Source of the DNA: an uncultured Clostridia bacterium
Lineage (GTDB): Bacteria > Bacillota > Clostridia > Christensenellales > Borkfalkiaceae
Direction: 5' to 3'
Assembly (NCBI GenBank): GCA_934247935.1
Contig: CAKQKE010000005.1
Span: 1-64,000, forward strand
Length of the DNA stretch: 64,000 nt
The translations under genes were made by a program, and so were the position numbers. Position 1 is the stretch's first letter, and the number at the start of each line of letters is the position of its first letter. This document shows positions 1-9,531 of the stretch, piece by piece. Below the pieces are notes generated by a model. The model worked only from the letters and a program-made list of their open reading frames with translations. It made no database searches and was not told the origin of the DNA.

Positions 1-272
1 CCGCTTCGCTCCGCCTTTCGACTTCTCTTCGCTTCATAAATCTATGCTCTCCTATGCAGTTGTCAATCTACTCTTTCACTTAACTACCGTTAAGTATATA
101 TATCTTCGCTTTCCGCGTTGATATCTTCAATAGGATAACATTAAATTGCGAAATAGTCAAGCGTTTTTATGCGATATTTACAAAAATTCAGTAAAAATCA
201 ATAAAAACGCCGACTAATTCATATCCTTGTATGTCGCCAAACAATACAAAATACTTAATTAAAGTTAAAACA
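1..272. other. window-edge region without a gene
   Basis: AT-rich sequence downstream of the phosphohexomutase gene. A small TTAAC/GTTAA inverted repeat sits near 80-94. I see no convincing coding sequence, tRNA or strong terminator. Confidence 0.5.
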
Positions 273-1997
273 CTATCCTACAATTTTTTCAAATGCGTTT
301 ATTACGTTTTCCAAAGCCGCCTCTGCGTGGACTTTATCGTTTCCTTTTATAGAATAATAAATTTTAAGTTTCGGCTCTGTTCCGCTGGGTCTCAGACAAA
401 CGAAACTACCGTTTTCCAATTCGTAATATAAGCAATTTATATCGGAAAATTCCATTTTTTCGGTTGTTCCGTCGGCAAGCGTGCGTACGCCCGACTTATA
501 ATCTCTTACGGCAACAACGTTGAACGCGTCGATTTTGTCTATGTGTTTTTGACGCAAATTTTCAACGACGGCATTCATATCGTCCATTGCGCTTAAACCG
601 CTGAACATTTTGCTTATTGTTTTATCTATAACGTAACCGTATTTTTCGTAAAGTTCGCAAAGTTGCTTGTAAACGTTTGTGCCAATATATTCGTAATAAC
701 AAACCATTTCGGCAAACAACATACTTGCGACGACGGCGTCTTTATCTCTCGAATGTGTACCCCTTAAATATCCGCAACTCTCTTCAAAACCGAACAAATA
801 CTCGTAAGAACCGTCTTTTTCGAATTGTTTAATTTTTTCGCCGATAAACTTAAAGCCTACGGGCACGTCCATTAAAGTTACGCCGTAGTTATCGGCAATA
901 GACTTTGCCATACCCGTGGAGACGAAACTTTTTACGACTGCGCCGTTTTTAGGCAATTTATCTTCTTTTTTAAGTCTGTAGAGAACATAATTCAACAACA
1001 ATACGCCGACCTGATTGCCCGTAAGCCCGATAAATTCGCCGCTGTCGTCTCTTATGGCAACGCCGAGTCTGTCGCTGTCGGGATCAGTGCCGAATACGAC
1101 GTCGGCATTGATTTTATTCGCTAAATCTATACCCATTTTAAGCGCACGCTTATCCTCGGGATTGGGTACTTCTACAGTAGAAAAATCGGGATCGGGCTTG
1201 ACTTGCTCTTCCACGACCGTAACGTTGATGCCGAGTTTTTTAAGCACCGCCATAACGGGCGAATAACCGCTGCCGTGCAACGGAGTGTATACGATTTTAA
1301 TGTTCTTGCCGCATTTTTTAACCGCTTTTTTGGAAAGCGACAATTTGCAAAGCGTTTTTATATACTTCTTTTCAAAACGTTTACCGATGTACGAAAGGTT
1401 GTTATACGATGCGGACATTGACTTGACGGGTACTTCCTTAATCAAGAAATAATCGGTAATTTCCTTGATGTATTTTACGACCTGAGCAGTTGCTTCGGGA
1501 GACATTTGCGCCCCGTCTTCTCCGTAAACTTTATATCCGTTGTATTCCTTTGGATTGTGGCTTGCGGTAATCATAATACCCGCAACCGTCTTGAATTGTC
1601 TTACAGCAAAACTCAACATCGGAACCGGAGTCGGTTTTTCAAACAAATAAACTCTTATTCCGTTTTGAAGTAAAACGCCGGCAGCCGTCCTTGCGAACAA
1701 TTCGCTGTATCTTCTCGTGTCGTAAGAAATAACCACCCCTTTCGACAATGCTTGCAAGCCGAGAGTTTTAATATATTCAGAAAGTCCTTGCGTTGCGCGA
1801 CGAACGGTATAAACGTTTATCATATTAGTGCCGTAACCGATAAGACCGCGCATGCCCGCAGTACCGAATGCCAAATCCGCGCCGAACCTGTATTCTATTT
1901 CTTTATCGTTATCTTTAATCGAACTCAATTCCTCATGCGCCTCCTGAGAGAGCAACGGATTTGAAATCCAATTATCGTATATCATTTTATATTTCAT
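273..1997 (-). CDS. pgcA: phosphohexomutase (phosphoglucomutase/phosphomannomutase)
   Basis: Alpha-D-phosphohexomutase, a cytoplasmic enzyme that interconverts hexose 1- and 6-phosphates to feed cell-wall and polysaccharide precursors. The 574 aa match the four-domain family. The phosphoserine loop TASHNPKEYNG is at about residues 144-154 (Ser146), the metal loop GTDPDSDRLG near 303, the sugar-specificity loop GFEESCGY near 403 and the phosphate-binding RPSGTEPKLK near 536. All are intact. The ATG has GGAG 7 nt upstream, and a perfect consensus promoter lies at 2034-2062, so the gene is probably transcribed alone. Whether glucose or mannose phosphate is preferred cannot be read from the sequence. 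Confidence 0.93.
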   Translation of the reverse strand: MKYKMIYDNWISNPLLSQEAHEELSSIKDNDKEIEYRFGADLAFGTAGMRGLIGYGTNMINVYTVRRATQGLSEYIKTLGLQALSKGVVISYDTRRYSELFARTAAGVLLQNGIRVYLFEKPTPVPMLSFAVRQFKTVAGIMITASHNPKEYNGYKVYGEDGAQMSPEATAQVVKYIKEITDYFLIKEVPVKSMSASYNNLSYIGKRFEKKYIKTLCKLSLSKKAVKKCGKNIKIVYTPLHGSGYSPVMAVLKKLGINVTVVEEQVKPDPDFSTVEVPNPEDKRALKMGIDLANKINADVVFGTDPDSDRLGVAIRDDSGEFIGLTGNQVGVLLLNYVLYRLKKEDKLPKNGAVVKSFVSTGMAKSIADNYGVTLMDVPVGFKFIGEKIKQFEKDGSYEYLFGFEESCGYLRGTHSRDKDAVVASMLFAEMVCYYEYIGTNVYKQLCELYEKYGYVIDKTISKMFSGLSAMDDMNAVVENLRQKHIDKIDAFNVVAVRDYKSGVRTLADGTTEKMEFSDINCLYYELENGSFVCLRPSGTEPKLKIYYSIKGNDKVHAEAALENVINAFEKIVG

Positions 1998-2033
1998 AGT
2001 ACAACTCCGTTAAACAAAATATTAAACATTATA

Positions 2034-2062
2034 ATTATATATTAATCTTTGAAATTTGTCAA
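2034..2062 (-). promoter_or_regulatory. consensus sigma-A promoter of pgcA
   Basis: Minus strand: TTGACA (2057-2062), 17-nt spacer, TATAAT (2034-2039). Both hexamers are perfect. The pgcA ATG is about 37 nt downstream of the -10. Confidence 0.85.
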
Positions 2063-2162
2063 AAATATATGTGCGTTTAATGCGATTTTATAAAAATTAT
2101 GTCACATTCAGGTAAATTTTATATAAATTTAACGACTGCAAAATCACTTTTTGTTAAATAAT

Positions 2163-3026
2163 TTACGCTTTTAAGTTGTTTTTAATATTAAAATATGCGT
2201 TTTTCATACACATTGCATCTTCGGCTTGAGTGCCTGCAGACTCGCAAATAATCACAGGCTCTAAATCAAGTTCGATAAGAGCCTCGGCGAGCGGCTCGAA
2301 TTCCGGTCCGTATTTTTTATCTTCAAAAGTAAGATGGCGTATTTCGCCCTTTACCGAATATTCGATTTTGGAAAAATGAACGTGAAAATTTTTCATTTTT
2401 TCCATGCCGAGATTTTCAATCATGTATTCGAGGCGCGACTTGTAGTCTTCTTTTATTTTGAGCGAGCCGTTTTCCCTTGCGTTTACGTGTCCGAAATCGA
2501 CGGTAGGTATAAAAATTTTATCGACTTTACAAAATTCGGTCACTTCTTCTATGGTGCCGATTTGCCCGAGTTTTCCCATGGTTTCGGGGCAATATAAAAC
2601 GTTGTCGAGATTGTTTTCGTAAATTAAATCGCGCAAAATTTTAATTCTGTCGAGCGTGGCTTGTACGGCGACTTCTCTCGTCGCTTTACCTTGAGCCGCG
2701 GGATGGAAAATCACCCTGTTGCCACCCATTTTAAGCACTTTATCGGCACTGTTTAAAATATAATTAAACGAATTGATTGCCTTTTCTTCTTCGGGCGTGG
2801 CTAAATTGATAAAGTAAGGAGCATGCACGCTTATGCCGATATTCTGCTGTAAAAACGCTTGCTTTATAACTTCTGCTTTTTCGTCGGACATAAGTATTCC
2901 TCTGCCGAAAGAATACTCGAAATAATCGAGATTTCTGTCTTTGAGCCATTTTGCCGCTTGTTCGGTCTTTGTATACCCCTCGGCACGGAAACTTTCCGAA
3001 TTTCCGCTCGGTCCGAATTTAATCAT
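2163..3026 (-). CDS. endonuclease IV-type TIM-barrel protein
   Basis: 287-aa TIM barrel of the AP endonuclease 2 / deoxyribonuclease IV family, which repairs abasic sites by cleaving 5' of the lesion. Family-typical metal ligands can be seen in order: SVHAPYFINLA near 66-76, a His in VIFHPAAQG near 107, Glu in CPETMG near 149, the VDFGHVNA segment near 179, HVHFS near 220 and a late Glu in IICESAG near 262. It overlaps the 3' end of ribF by 8 nt and has AAGGAG 8 nt before the ATG, so it is the last gene of the long translation operon. A sugar isomerase-like role cannot be excluded because the fold is shared. Confidence 0.75.
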   Translation of the reverse strand: MIKFGPSGNSESFRAEGYTKTEQAAKWLKDRNLDYFEYSFGRGILMSDEKAEVIKQAFLQQNIGISVHAPYFINLATPEEEKAINSFNYILNSADKVLKMGGNRVIFHPAAQGKATREVAVQATLDRIKILRDLIYENNLDNVLYCPETMGKLGQIGTIEEVTEFCKVDKIFIPTVDFGHVNARENGSLKIKEDYKSRLEYMIENLGMEKMKNFHVHFSKIEYSVKGEIRHLTFEDKKYGPEFEPLAEALIELDLEPVIICESAGTQAEDAMCMKNAYFNIKNNLKA

Positions 3027-3912
3027 TTGTTTTCTCCTTGTCTTTTATAAGTTGTGCTTTCAATTCGTCTACAGTTGCGAATTTTTTAATTTCTCTTATA
3101 TAATCATTGAAATACAAAGTAACGATTTTGCCGTATAAATCACCCGAAAAACCAATTAAATTAGTTTCTATAGTCAATTTATTCACATCGAACGTCGGGC
3201 AATTACCGTAATTTGTAATGCCTTTATATTTTTTGCCGTCGATTATCGTCTCGGTATAATAAACGCCGTGTTTAAGCGGACATTTCTGATTGTCAATTTG
3301 CATGTTTATGGTTGGAAAGCCTATTATTCTACCCACCTTTCTGCCTTCGACCACTTGAGATTTTATAAAATACTTGCCGCCGAGCATTTCGTTTGCTTGT
3401 TTGATTTCTCCCGACAATAAGCATTTTTTTATTTGAGAAGAAGAAACCCTTTGCCCGTTATACTCGACATCGCCCACAATATAATAAATTACGTTTTTAC
3501 CTTTACAGTACTTTTCGAGCGTTATTTGATTGCCGGCAGCGTTTTTGCCGTATGTATAATCTTTACCCGTAACAACCCCCGTTATTTTTGCCATATTAAA
3601 TAATTCGTCCAAAAATCCATCGGGCGATAAATTGCGGATTTCTTCGGTTAAATCGCAAAAAATGCAATTATCTATACCGTATAAACTCATTTTGTCTTTG
3701 CGCTCGTCATACGTGAAGATATCGCCGTTTTTATTGAAATTTGAATTAAATCCGCTTTTGAAAGTAAAAACCGCAACTTCGCTTTGAGTTTTTTTCGCCA
3801 AACGTTCAGCCCTTTCAAATATTGCGATATGTCCTGAATGGACGGCGTCGAAATACCCGAGACACAAAACGATTTTTTTATTTATTTTTTCTCCGAAACG
3901 ATATTCTTTCAT
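3019..3912 (-). CDS. ribF: bifunctional riboflavin kinase / FMN adenylyltransferase
   Basis: Makes FMN from riboflavin and ATP, then FAD from FMN and ATP. The N-terminal nucleotidyltransferase domain carries GYFDAVHSGH (residues about 19-28), the HxGH-type ATP motif. The C-terminal flavokinase domain starts near 175 with GRKVGRIIGFPTINM, followed by GVYYTETIIDGKKYKGITN. Length (297 aa) is normal. It lies 4 nt after truB and overlaps the next gene by 8 nt, the usual truB-ribF order of Bacillota. The terminal residues run directly into the ribosome binding site of the endonuclease gene, which suggests translational coupling. Confidence 0.93.
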   Translation of the reverse strand: MKEYRFGEKINKKIVLCLGYFDAVHSGHIAIFERAERLAKKTQSEVAVFTFKSGFNSNFNKNGDIFTYDERKDKMSLYGIDNCIFCDLTEEIRNLSPDGFLDELFNMAKITGVVTGKDYTYGKNAAGNQITLEKYCKGKNVIYYIVGDVEYNGQRVSSSQIKKCLLSGEIKQANEMLGGKYFIKSQVVEGRKVGRIIGFPTINMQIDNQKCPLKHGVYYTETIIDGKKYKGITNYGNCPTFDVNKLTIETNLIGFSGDLYGKIVTLYFNDYIREIKKFATVDELKAQLIKDKEKTND

Positions 3913-3916
3913 AACT

Positions 3917-4762
3917 TTACCGACAATACGATTTTATTTTAAGTACGCCTTGACAGACTAAACCAATGCCTATAAAAGAATTTTCGGCATAAACGCGATA
4001 TAATCCGTCTTCGAGGGCATATTTATCGAATACTCCGTCAAGAAGTTTTTTATATTGCTGTGAATTTATATATATTTTCTCATAACTTACGGCGGTATCG
4101 GTTGCAATCAGATATTGCGACGGGTCTTCGTTTTGCAAAAATTCGTCGAGCGTAACGCTGTCTTCAATGCAAAAACTGCCGCTTTTTTCTCTGCGCAAAT
4201 ACGTCATAGTTGCATACGTACCGAGTGCGTAAGCAAGGTCGCGACAAATTGAACGTATATACGTTCCGCCGCCGCAAGTAATCGTAAGTTTTACGCTTTT
4301 GCCGTCGAACGATATAAGTTTTATATCTCTGATTTCGACTTTTTTAGGTTTTAACGTAAAATCTACACCCCTTCTCGCAAGATCATAACCTCTTTGTCCG
4401 TTTACGCATTTTGCCGAATATTTTGGCGGAATTTGCTCGACTATACCCGTAAGACCGCCCAATACCGATTTGATTTCTTCTTCTGCTGGTATTTTTCCGT
4501 CGGAGTTTATAATCGTGCCTGTTTTATCGAGAGTGTCGGTTTCGTAACCGAATTCAAAAACGGCGGTATACACCTTTTCTTTATCGAGCAAATAATCGAA
4601 AAGCCTCGTCGCTTTGCCCACGGCAACGGGAAGAACCCCCGTGGCTAACGGATCGAGCGTTCCCATATGTCCGCACGGCGTATTGAGTTTTTTCTTGATT
4701 TTATTGACGACGTAAGCCGAGGAAACGCCTTCGGGTTTGTCGATATTGATAAATCCTATCAT
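3917..4762 (-). CDS. truB: tRNA pseudouridine-55 synthase
   Basis: Isomerises U55 of the T-loop in nearly all tRNAs to pseudouridine. The catalytic segment GHMGTLDPLATGVLPVAVG is at about residues 31-49, with Asp37 as the nucleophile, and the later KYSAKCVNGQRGYDLARRG and CGGGTYIRSICRDL motifs are intact. The 281 aa include a short C-terminal PUA-like region. Only 2 nt separate it from nrnA. The ribosome binding site is weak, so it probably depends on coupling to the preceding gene. Confidence 0.94.
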   Translation of the reverse strand: MIGFINIDKPEGVSSAYVVNKIKKKLNTPCGHMGTLDPLATGVLPVAVGKATRLFDYLLDKEKVYTAVFEFGYETDTLDKTGTIINSDGKIPAEEEIKSVLGGLTGIVEQIPPKYSAKCVNGQRGYDLARRGVDFTLKPKKVEIRDIKLISFDGKSVKLTITCGGGTYIRSICRDLAYALGTYATMTYLRREKSGSFCIEDSVTLDEFLQNEDPSQYLIATDTAVSYEKIYINSQQYKKLLDGVFDKYALEDGLYRVYAENSFIGIGLVCQGVLKIKSYCR

Positions 4763-4764
4763 AA

Positions 4765-5718
4765 TTACAAATAAGTGCCTGTTATATAAACAAGTTTTTC
4801 AATTACGTCTTCGATATAACCTCTCATCATGCAGCCGCTTGCGAAAACGTGTCCGCCGCCGCCGAAATATGCCGCTATTTCGTTGACGTTTATATTACCT
4901 TTGCTCCTGAAACTGATTTTATAGTTTTTATCGCCGAATTCGAGTATGCTTACGCTTACTTCAACCCCGTCGACGGATAATGGATAATCGACAAACCCTT
5001 CGGTATCTTCCATTATACAAGAATATTTTTCAAGAGTTTTTATAGGTATGTAAAGCACGGCGAACTTATCGTCTAAAAAATATTGAGTTTTATTTATTGT
5101 TTCGGCAAACAACGCCGCCCTGTTTTTGGTTTGCCTCACAAACGTCTGATAATATATTTCGTTGAGATTTGCCCCCGCAAACATAAGTTTCGAAGCGATT
5201 GAAAGCGTTTCGCCGGTAACGGACGAATGAGTAAAATTGCCCGTATCGGTACATATGCCGAGCATCAGATAATTTGCGATTTGTTTGTCGATTTGCACGT
5301 GTAACGCAACGATTAATTTATAAATAATTTCGCAACAAGACGAACAATCTTCCACGTAATTGTATTTTGCATACCTTCTATTAGATATATGGTGGTCGAT
5401 ACTGAAAGTGTTTTTGTTTTTTAAAAACAAATTCCAATTAGTATCGTGCATACCCTCGATAGGACAGTCCACCGCAATGTGCGCATCGTATTTTTCATCT
5501 CCGACAGTTTGGCATACTTCTTTATTGTCGATGATAAAATCGAACTTTTTCGGCAATTTATCGGGGCATATTACAGTCGCCTTTTTGCCCAACGACTCCA
5601 AAGCCGTTTTTAAAGAAAAAGCGCAACCCAAAGTATCCCCGTCCGGTCTGACGTGGGAAAAAATGAGCGCACTTTTTAACGTCGATAATTTTTCGGCAAT
5701 TTCAGTTATTGTCGTCAT
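4765..5718 (-). CDS. nrnA: DHH/DHHA1 phosphoesterase, nanoRNase/pAp phosphatase
   Basis: Degrades very short oligoribonucleotides and dephosphorylates pAp (NrnA family). Visible metal-binding motifs are HVRPDGDTLG near residues 21-30, AVDCP near 87, the signature DHH in SIDHHISN near 112, and a GICTDTG segment near 155. The DHHA1 domain ends with the glycine-rich GGGGHVFASG near 289. 317 aa is standard. It overlaps rbfA by 17 nt and has GGAG 6 nt before the start. The rbfA-nrnA-truB order is typical of Bacillota. Confidence 0.93.
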   Translation of the reverse strand: MTTITEIAEKLSTLKSALIFSHVRPDGDTLGCAFSLKTALESLGKKATVICPDKLPKKFDFIIDNKEVCQTVGDEKYDAHIAVDCPIEGMHDTNWNLFLKNKNTFSIDHHISNRRYAKYNYVEDCSSCCEIIYKLIVALHVQIDKQIANYLMLGICTDTGNFTHSSVTGETLSIASKLMFAGANLNEIYYQTFVRQTKNRAALFAETINKTQYFLDDKFAVLYIPIKTLEKYSCIMEDTEGFVDYPLSVDGVEVSVSILEFGDKNYKISFRSKGNINVNEIAAYFGGGGHVFASGCMMRGYIEDVIEKLVYITGTYL

Positions 5719-6073
5719 TATGTTCTCCGTAAGTAAATTTACTTATAATATCGTCGATTTTTTGTCCGTATTCCGATGACCTGTCAAGGTGGAAAGTAAA
5801 TTCTGGCACAGTCCTTATGTGCATTCTCGAGGAAATTTCTTTCCTTAATTTAGGAGCGGCGGCTTTCATGCTTTCCAAAGTGTTCTGAACGGTTTGTTCG
5901 TCCTTTGCGTAAATGCTTACGTACACTTTTGCGGTTTTTAAATCGCCGTCTGTTTCAACGTCGAGAATAGTAAACATATTTTCAAAATTCGGGTCTTTGA
6001 TTTCGTATTTTAATATTTCGTAAATATAACTTCTGAACTCGCTGTTTAATCTTTTTTCTCTTGTCTGTTTCAT
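5702..6073 (-). CDS. rbfA: 30S ribosome-binding factor A
   Basis: Small KH-fold factor that binds the 30S subunit during late maturation and helps 16S rRNA 5'-end processing. I chose the ATG at 6073 (123 aa, beginning MKQTREKRLNSEF) because GAGGTG lies 5 nt upstream and it matches the family N-terminus. A start at 6121 would add 16 unrelated residues. Conserved features are the VSIYAKDEQ strand and the C-terminal PEFTFHLDRSSEYGQKIDDI motif. The 3' end overlaps nrnA. Confidence 0.93.
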   Translation of the reverse strand: MKQTREKRLNSEFRSYIYEILKYEIKDPNFENMFTILDVETDGDLKTAKVYVSIYAKDEQTVQNTLESMKAAAPKLRKEISSRMHIRTVPEFTFHLDRSSEYGQKIDDIISKFTYGEHNDDNN

Positions 6074-6121
6074 ATTACACCTCAAATTTGCGCAGAATAA
6101 CGCAAAATCTTGTTTTTGCAA

Positions 6122-6150
6122 GAAAAGCCCTTAAAAAGCAAGGGCTTTTC
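6122..6150 (-). terminator. stem-loop between infB and rbfA
   Basis: Perfect 11-bp stem (6122-6132 with 6140-6150) and a 7-nt loop, ten bases after the infB stop. On the minus strand the 3' arm ends in CTTTTC rather than a long U run, so partial termination or transcript stabilisation inside the operon is more likely than a full stop. Confidence 0.6.
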
Positions 6151-6159
6151 ATAATTTTA

Positions 6160-8943
6160 TTATTTGTCTTTTTCTTCTACAATATACGATTCGATAAAGT
6201 CACCGACTTTAATGTCGTTGAAGTTTTCGATAGAAATGCCGCATTCGTAGTTTGCCGCAACTTCTTTTACGTCGTCTTTAAAGCGTTTAAGTTGAAGAAC
6301 GTTTCCTTCGCAAATCATTACGTCGTCCCTATAAATACGCAACTTGCCGTTTCTGACGATTTTACCGTCCGTAACGTAACAACCGGCGACCATACCGACG
6401 CCTGTAATTTTAAACGTCTCTCTGACTTCGGCTTTGCCCATATATACGTCCTGGAATTTAGGCGCAAGCATACCCTTCATTGCGTTCTGGATATCCTCGA
6501 TTGCCTCGTAAATTATTCTGTAAAGTTTGATATCTACTTTTTGCTTTTCGGCAAGTGCTTTTGCTTTTGCGTCGGGTCTTACGTTGAAACCGATGATGAT
6601 TGCGTTTGCGCTGTCGGCAAGCATAACGTCCGTTTCGCTGATTGCGCCTACGCCCGAGTGAAGAACGCTGACTTGCACTTCTTCATTGGAAAGTTTTGCA
6701 AGCGATTGCTTTACCGCTTCGGCAGATCCTTGTACGTCCGCTTTTATAATTATGTTGAGAGTTTTTAAATCTCCCTCGGAAATTTTGCTGAATAAATCGT
6801 CGAGGCTGACCTTTTGAGATTGCTTGATAAGTTCTTCTCTTTCTTTGTTCTTTCTCTCTTCGGCAACAAGTTTTGTAAGTTTGTCCTGGTCTACCGCAAA
6901 AATATTATCTCCGGCATTTGGCACCGATTCGAGACCGAGTATGGAAACAGCCATAGAAGGACCTGCTTCTTTTACGGTTCTGCCCTTGTCGTCGATCATC
7001 GCCCTTACTCTGCCCGTAACCGTTCCCGCAATGATATTGTCGCCTTGACGCAACGTTCCGTTTTGAACCAGTACGGTAGCGACGGGACCTTTACCCTTGT
7101 CGAGTTTTGCCTCGATAATAGTACCTTTTGCCTTCCTATTGGGGTTGGCTTTAAGTTCTTTCATTTCCGCAACGAGTAAAATCGTTTCAAGCAAAGCGTC
7201 TATTCCCTCGCCCGTCTTTGCCGAAACGGGACACAACGCGACGTCGCCGCCCCATTCTTCGACGAGAATATCGTGCTCGGAAAGTTCTTGACGGACTCTG
7301 TCGAGATTTGCCGTGGGTTTATCTATTTTATTAGCCGCAACTACAATGGAAACGCCCGCCGCTTTTGCGTGGTTTATAGCCTCGATTGTTTGCGGCATAA
7401 CGCCGTCGTCCGCAGCGACTACAAGCACCGCTACGTCGGTAATCTGCGCGCCCCTCATTCTCATAGAAGTAAACGCTTCGTGACCGGGCGTATCGAGGAA
7501 AGTAACGGGGTTTCCGTTTACCAAAACCGAATATGCGCCGATATGTTGAGTTATACCACCCGCCTCGCCGGCGGTTACGTTGGTACTTCTGATTCTATCG
7601 AGAAGTGAAGTTTTACCGTGATCGACGTGACCCATAACCGTAATAACGGGAGGACGCTTGATGAGATTTGCCTCGTCGTCGCTCTCGGAATCGAATTCTT
7701 CGTTCAATACGTCTTCGGCAGACTTTGCAAGTTTAAGTTCCAACTCGATATTGAGGTCTGCGGCGATAAATCCTGCCGTATCGTAATCCACCGAGTCGTT
7801 TATCGTCTTCATTATACCTTCTTTAAAAAGGCGTTTAGTGATATCTATTGCGGTAATGCCGAGTTTTTCGGAAAGTTCTTTAATAGGAATAATTTCCTTT
7901 GTGATTACCGCTTTTTCGATTTTAACGGTTTGAGTCTTACCCTCGTCTTTCTTTTGCTTTTTAACTCTCAGTTTCCTGTATCCCGACTTATCTTCGTCGA
8001 AATCGTCGATAGACACCTGTGTCTTTATCAAAGACTTTTTATTGATAGACTTTTTATCTTCGTAATTTTTATCGCTGTTTTTCTTTTTATTGCCGTAACT
8101 CTTGTTTTCCTTAGGTACGAAAGCAACTTCCACCTTAGGCGCGCTACCTTTGTTTATTCCGGGCTTACCGAGCGTGGGTCTTGCTCCGTCTTTATTCTGA
8201 AGAGGTCTTTGTTGTCCGTCTCTTTGTTTAAACGGTTTGTCTCCGTTGGGTCTTTGCCCTCTCGGAGTGTACTGTTTTTCTTCGGAAGGCACATATTCTC
8301 TTCTGAATCCGCTTTTTTGCGCCGATTGCATTTGTTGAATCTGCTCGGGAGTCATACCCCTTCTACGCATAAGTTCCGCTTGACGAGCGGCAATATCCGC
8401 CTTTTTGCGTTCTGCTGCGAGTTTTGCCTTTTCTTCGGGAGAAAGATTTGCCTCCGCCTCGGCTTGCGCTCTTTCTTTAGCGAGTCTTTCCTCTTCTTCT
8501 TGTTTTCTTTTAAGTTCGGCAGCCTTTTCTTCTTCGAGACGTTTTGCCTCTTCGGCAGCCGCGGCAGCCGCTTTTGCTTCTTCTTCGGCTTTATTATCGG
8601 TTTCTGCCGCTCCTTTTGCAGGTTCTTCGACAGTCTCTTCGGTCTTTTTTGCCTTTTTAGTCCTCTTTTTCTTTTCCGGGACTTCTTCGGTCACAGGCGC
8701 AGCGGTTATTTCTTCCTTTACCTCTTCGGTCGGCTCGACGGTTTCTTTAACGGGAACAACTTCCTGCGTTTCGGTCGCCGAAAGTGCTTTCACCTTCCCG
8801 TTGACGGTTTTGCTCATTTCCGAAAGAACCTTTAAAGATTTTTGAACTTCGTCTAAAAGAGCGTCCACCTTTTTTGCTTTAGAAATTTCGTTAAGCGATT
8901 TGATGAACACAATATCTCTTTTTTCTTCTCTTTTTTCTTCCAT
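6160..8943 (-). CDS. infB: translation initiation factor IF-2
   Basis: GTPase that places fMet-tRNA on the 30S subunit and promotes subunit joining. The 927 aa comprise a long low-complexity, charged Ala/Glu/Lys-rich N-terminus (about 1-340), an IF2N domain (ITAIDITKRLFKEG near 370), the G domain with GHVDHGKTS, DTPGHEAF and NKID motifs from about 435, and C-terminal domains II-IV ending at residue 927. GGAGG precedes the ATG by 7 nt. It starts 2 nt after ylxQ. The N-terminal repeats are species-specific and carry no recognisable enzyme motif. Confidence 0.96.
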   Translation of the reverse strand: MEEKREEKRDIVFIKSLNEISKAKKVDALLDEVQKSLKVLSEMSKTVNGKVKALSATETQEVVPVKETVEPTEEVKEEITAAPVTEEVPEKKKRTKKAKKTEETVEEPAKGAAETDNKAEEEAKAAAAAAEEAKRLEEEKAAELKRKQEEEERLAKERAQAEAEANLSPEEKAKLAAERKKADIAARQAELMRRRGMTPEQIQQMQSAQKSGFRREYVPSEEKQYTPRGQRPNGDKPFKQRDGQQRPLQNKDGARPTLGKPGINKGSAPKVEVAFVPKENKSYGNKKKNSDKNYEDKKSINKKSLIKTQVSIDDFDEDKSGYRKLRVKKQKKDEGKTQTVKIEKAVITKEIIPIKELSEKLGITAIDITKRLFKEGIMKTINDSVDYDTAGFIAADLNIELELKLAKSAEDVLNEEFDSESDDEANLIKRPPVITVMGHVDHGKTSLLDRIRSTNVTAGEAGGITQHIGAYSVLVNGNPVTFLDTPGHEAFTSMRMRGAQITDVAVLVVAADDGVMPQTIEAINHAKAAGVSIVVAANKIDKPTANLDRVRQELSEHDILVEEWGGDVALCPVSAKTGEGIDALLETILLVAEMKELKANPNRKAKGTIIEAKLDKGKGPVATVLVQNGTLRQGDNIIAGTVTGRVRAMIDDKGRTVKEAGPSMAVSILGLESVPNAGDNIFAVDQDKLTKLVAEERKNKEREELIKQSQKVSLDDLFSKISEGDLKTLNIIIKADVQGSAEAVKQSLAKLSNEEVQVSVLHSGVGAISETDVMLADSANAIIIGFNVRPDAKAKALAEKQKVDIKLYRIIYEAIEDIQNAMKGMLAPKFQDVYMGKAEVRETFKITGVGMVAGCYVTDGKIVRNGKLRIYRDDVMICEGNVLQLKRFKDDVKEVAANYECGISIENFNDIKVGDFIESYIVEEKDK

Positions 8944-8945
8944 GT

Positions 8946-9263
8946 CTAAACCTCCGTAATTTCGCCGATCGTGTCGTCGGAATTATCAATAATTGCCCTT
9001 GCAAGATTGGGCTCGCATACGGCGCACAATTTACAATTTGCCTTATGCGTGATATTTTCAAGCAAGTCCCCTTTTAAAATCAAAAGCGGACAATTAAATT
9101 TTTTTTGTAATTTTTGTGCGTCCTCAAGCGTGTTTTCAGATGCCGAACTGCACAATATCAATAAATACACGTCCTTTTTCAACGTTTCGACAACGTTTAC
9201 TCCGCAACGCAGTTTTTTCGCTTTTATGGCAAACCCGACGTAAGAATAAATTTTACTCAACAC
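8946..9263 (-). CDS. ylxQ: L7Ae/L30e-type RNA-binding protein YlxQ
   Basis: Small kink-turn RNA-binding protein of the L7Ae family, nearly always encoded between ylxR and infB. I place the start at the GTG of 9263 (105 aa) because GGAGG lies 9 nt upstream. A TTG at 9260 is also possible, and an ATG at 9288-9290 would need nine residues unlike the family. Family features are the GFAIKAKKLRCG segment and the LLILCSSAS strand. It overlaps ylxR by 11 nt, so translation is likely coupled. Confidence 0.82.
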   Translation of the reverse strand: MLSKIYSYVGFAIKAKKLRCGVNVVETLKKDVYLLILCSSASENTLEDAQKLQKKFNCPLLILKGDLLENITHKANCKLCAVCEPNLARAIIDNSDDTIGEITEV

Positions 9264-9522
9264 CGTTAAACGCCTCCGCAATGCCTTCATAAACCGAATC
9301 GGGCACTTCGCATTTGAAAATTTTGTTTAAAAGTCGAGCCTTACGCAATTTTTGCAAACACTCTTGCTTACCGCAAATATACGCGCCTCTGCCGTCGCTT
9401 TTGCCGGTTTTATCGAGAAATATATCGCCGTTTTTGTTTTTCACAATGCGATACAACTCTTTTTTGGGCTTTTCGCTTCGGCACGCGATACAAGTCCTGA
9501 GCGGAACTCTTTTTTCTGTCAT
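9253..9522 (-). CDS. ylxR: YlxR/RnpM family RNase P modulator
   Basis: 89-aa YlxR-fold protein. The signature RTCIACRSEKPKKEL is at about residues 9-23, and the second conserved segment GRGAYICGKQECLQKL follows near 44-59. Bacillus homologues bind and modulate RNase P RNA (RnpM). It sits 9 nt after nusA and overlaps ylxQ, the standard nusA-ylxR-ylxQ-infB order. The best purine-rich site is about 15 nt before the ATG, longer than usual. Confidence 0.9.
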   Translation of the reverse strand: MTEKRVPLRTCIACRSEKPKKELYRIVKNKNGDIFLDKTGKSDGRGAYICGKQECLQKLRKARLLNKIFKCEVPDSVYEGIAEAFNGVE

Positions 9523-9531
9523 CGTCGAGAA

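Noticed and set aside
7618..8835. 405-codon open frame on the plus strand
   Set aside because: It runs antisense to infB, is Phe/Arg/Cys-rich in a codon-shadow pattern and has no ribosome binding site.
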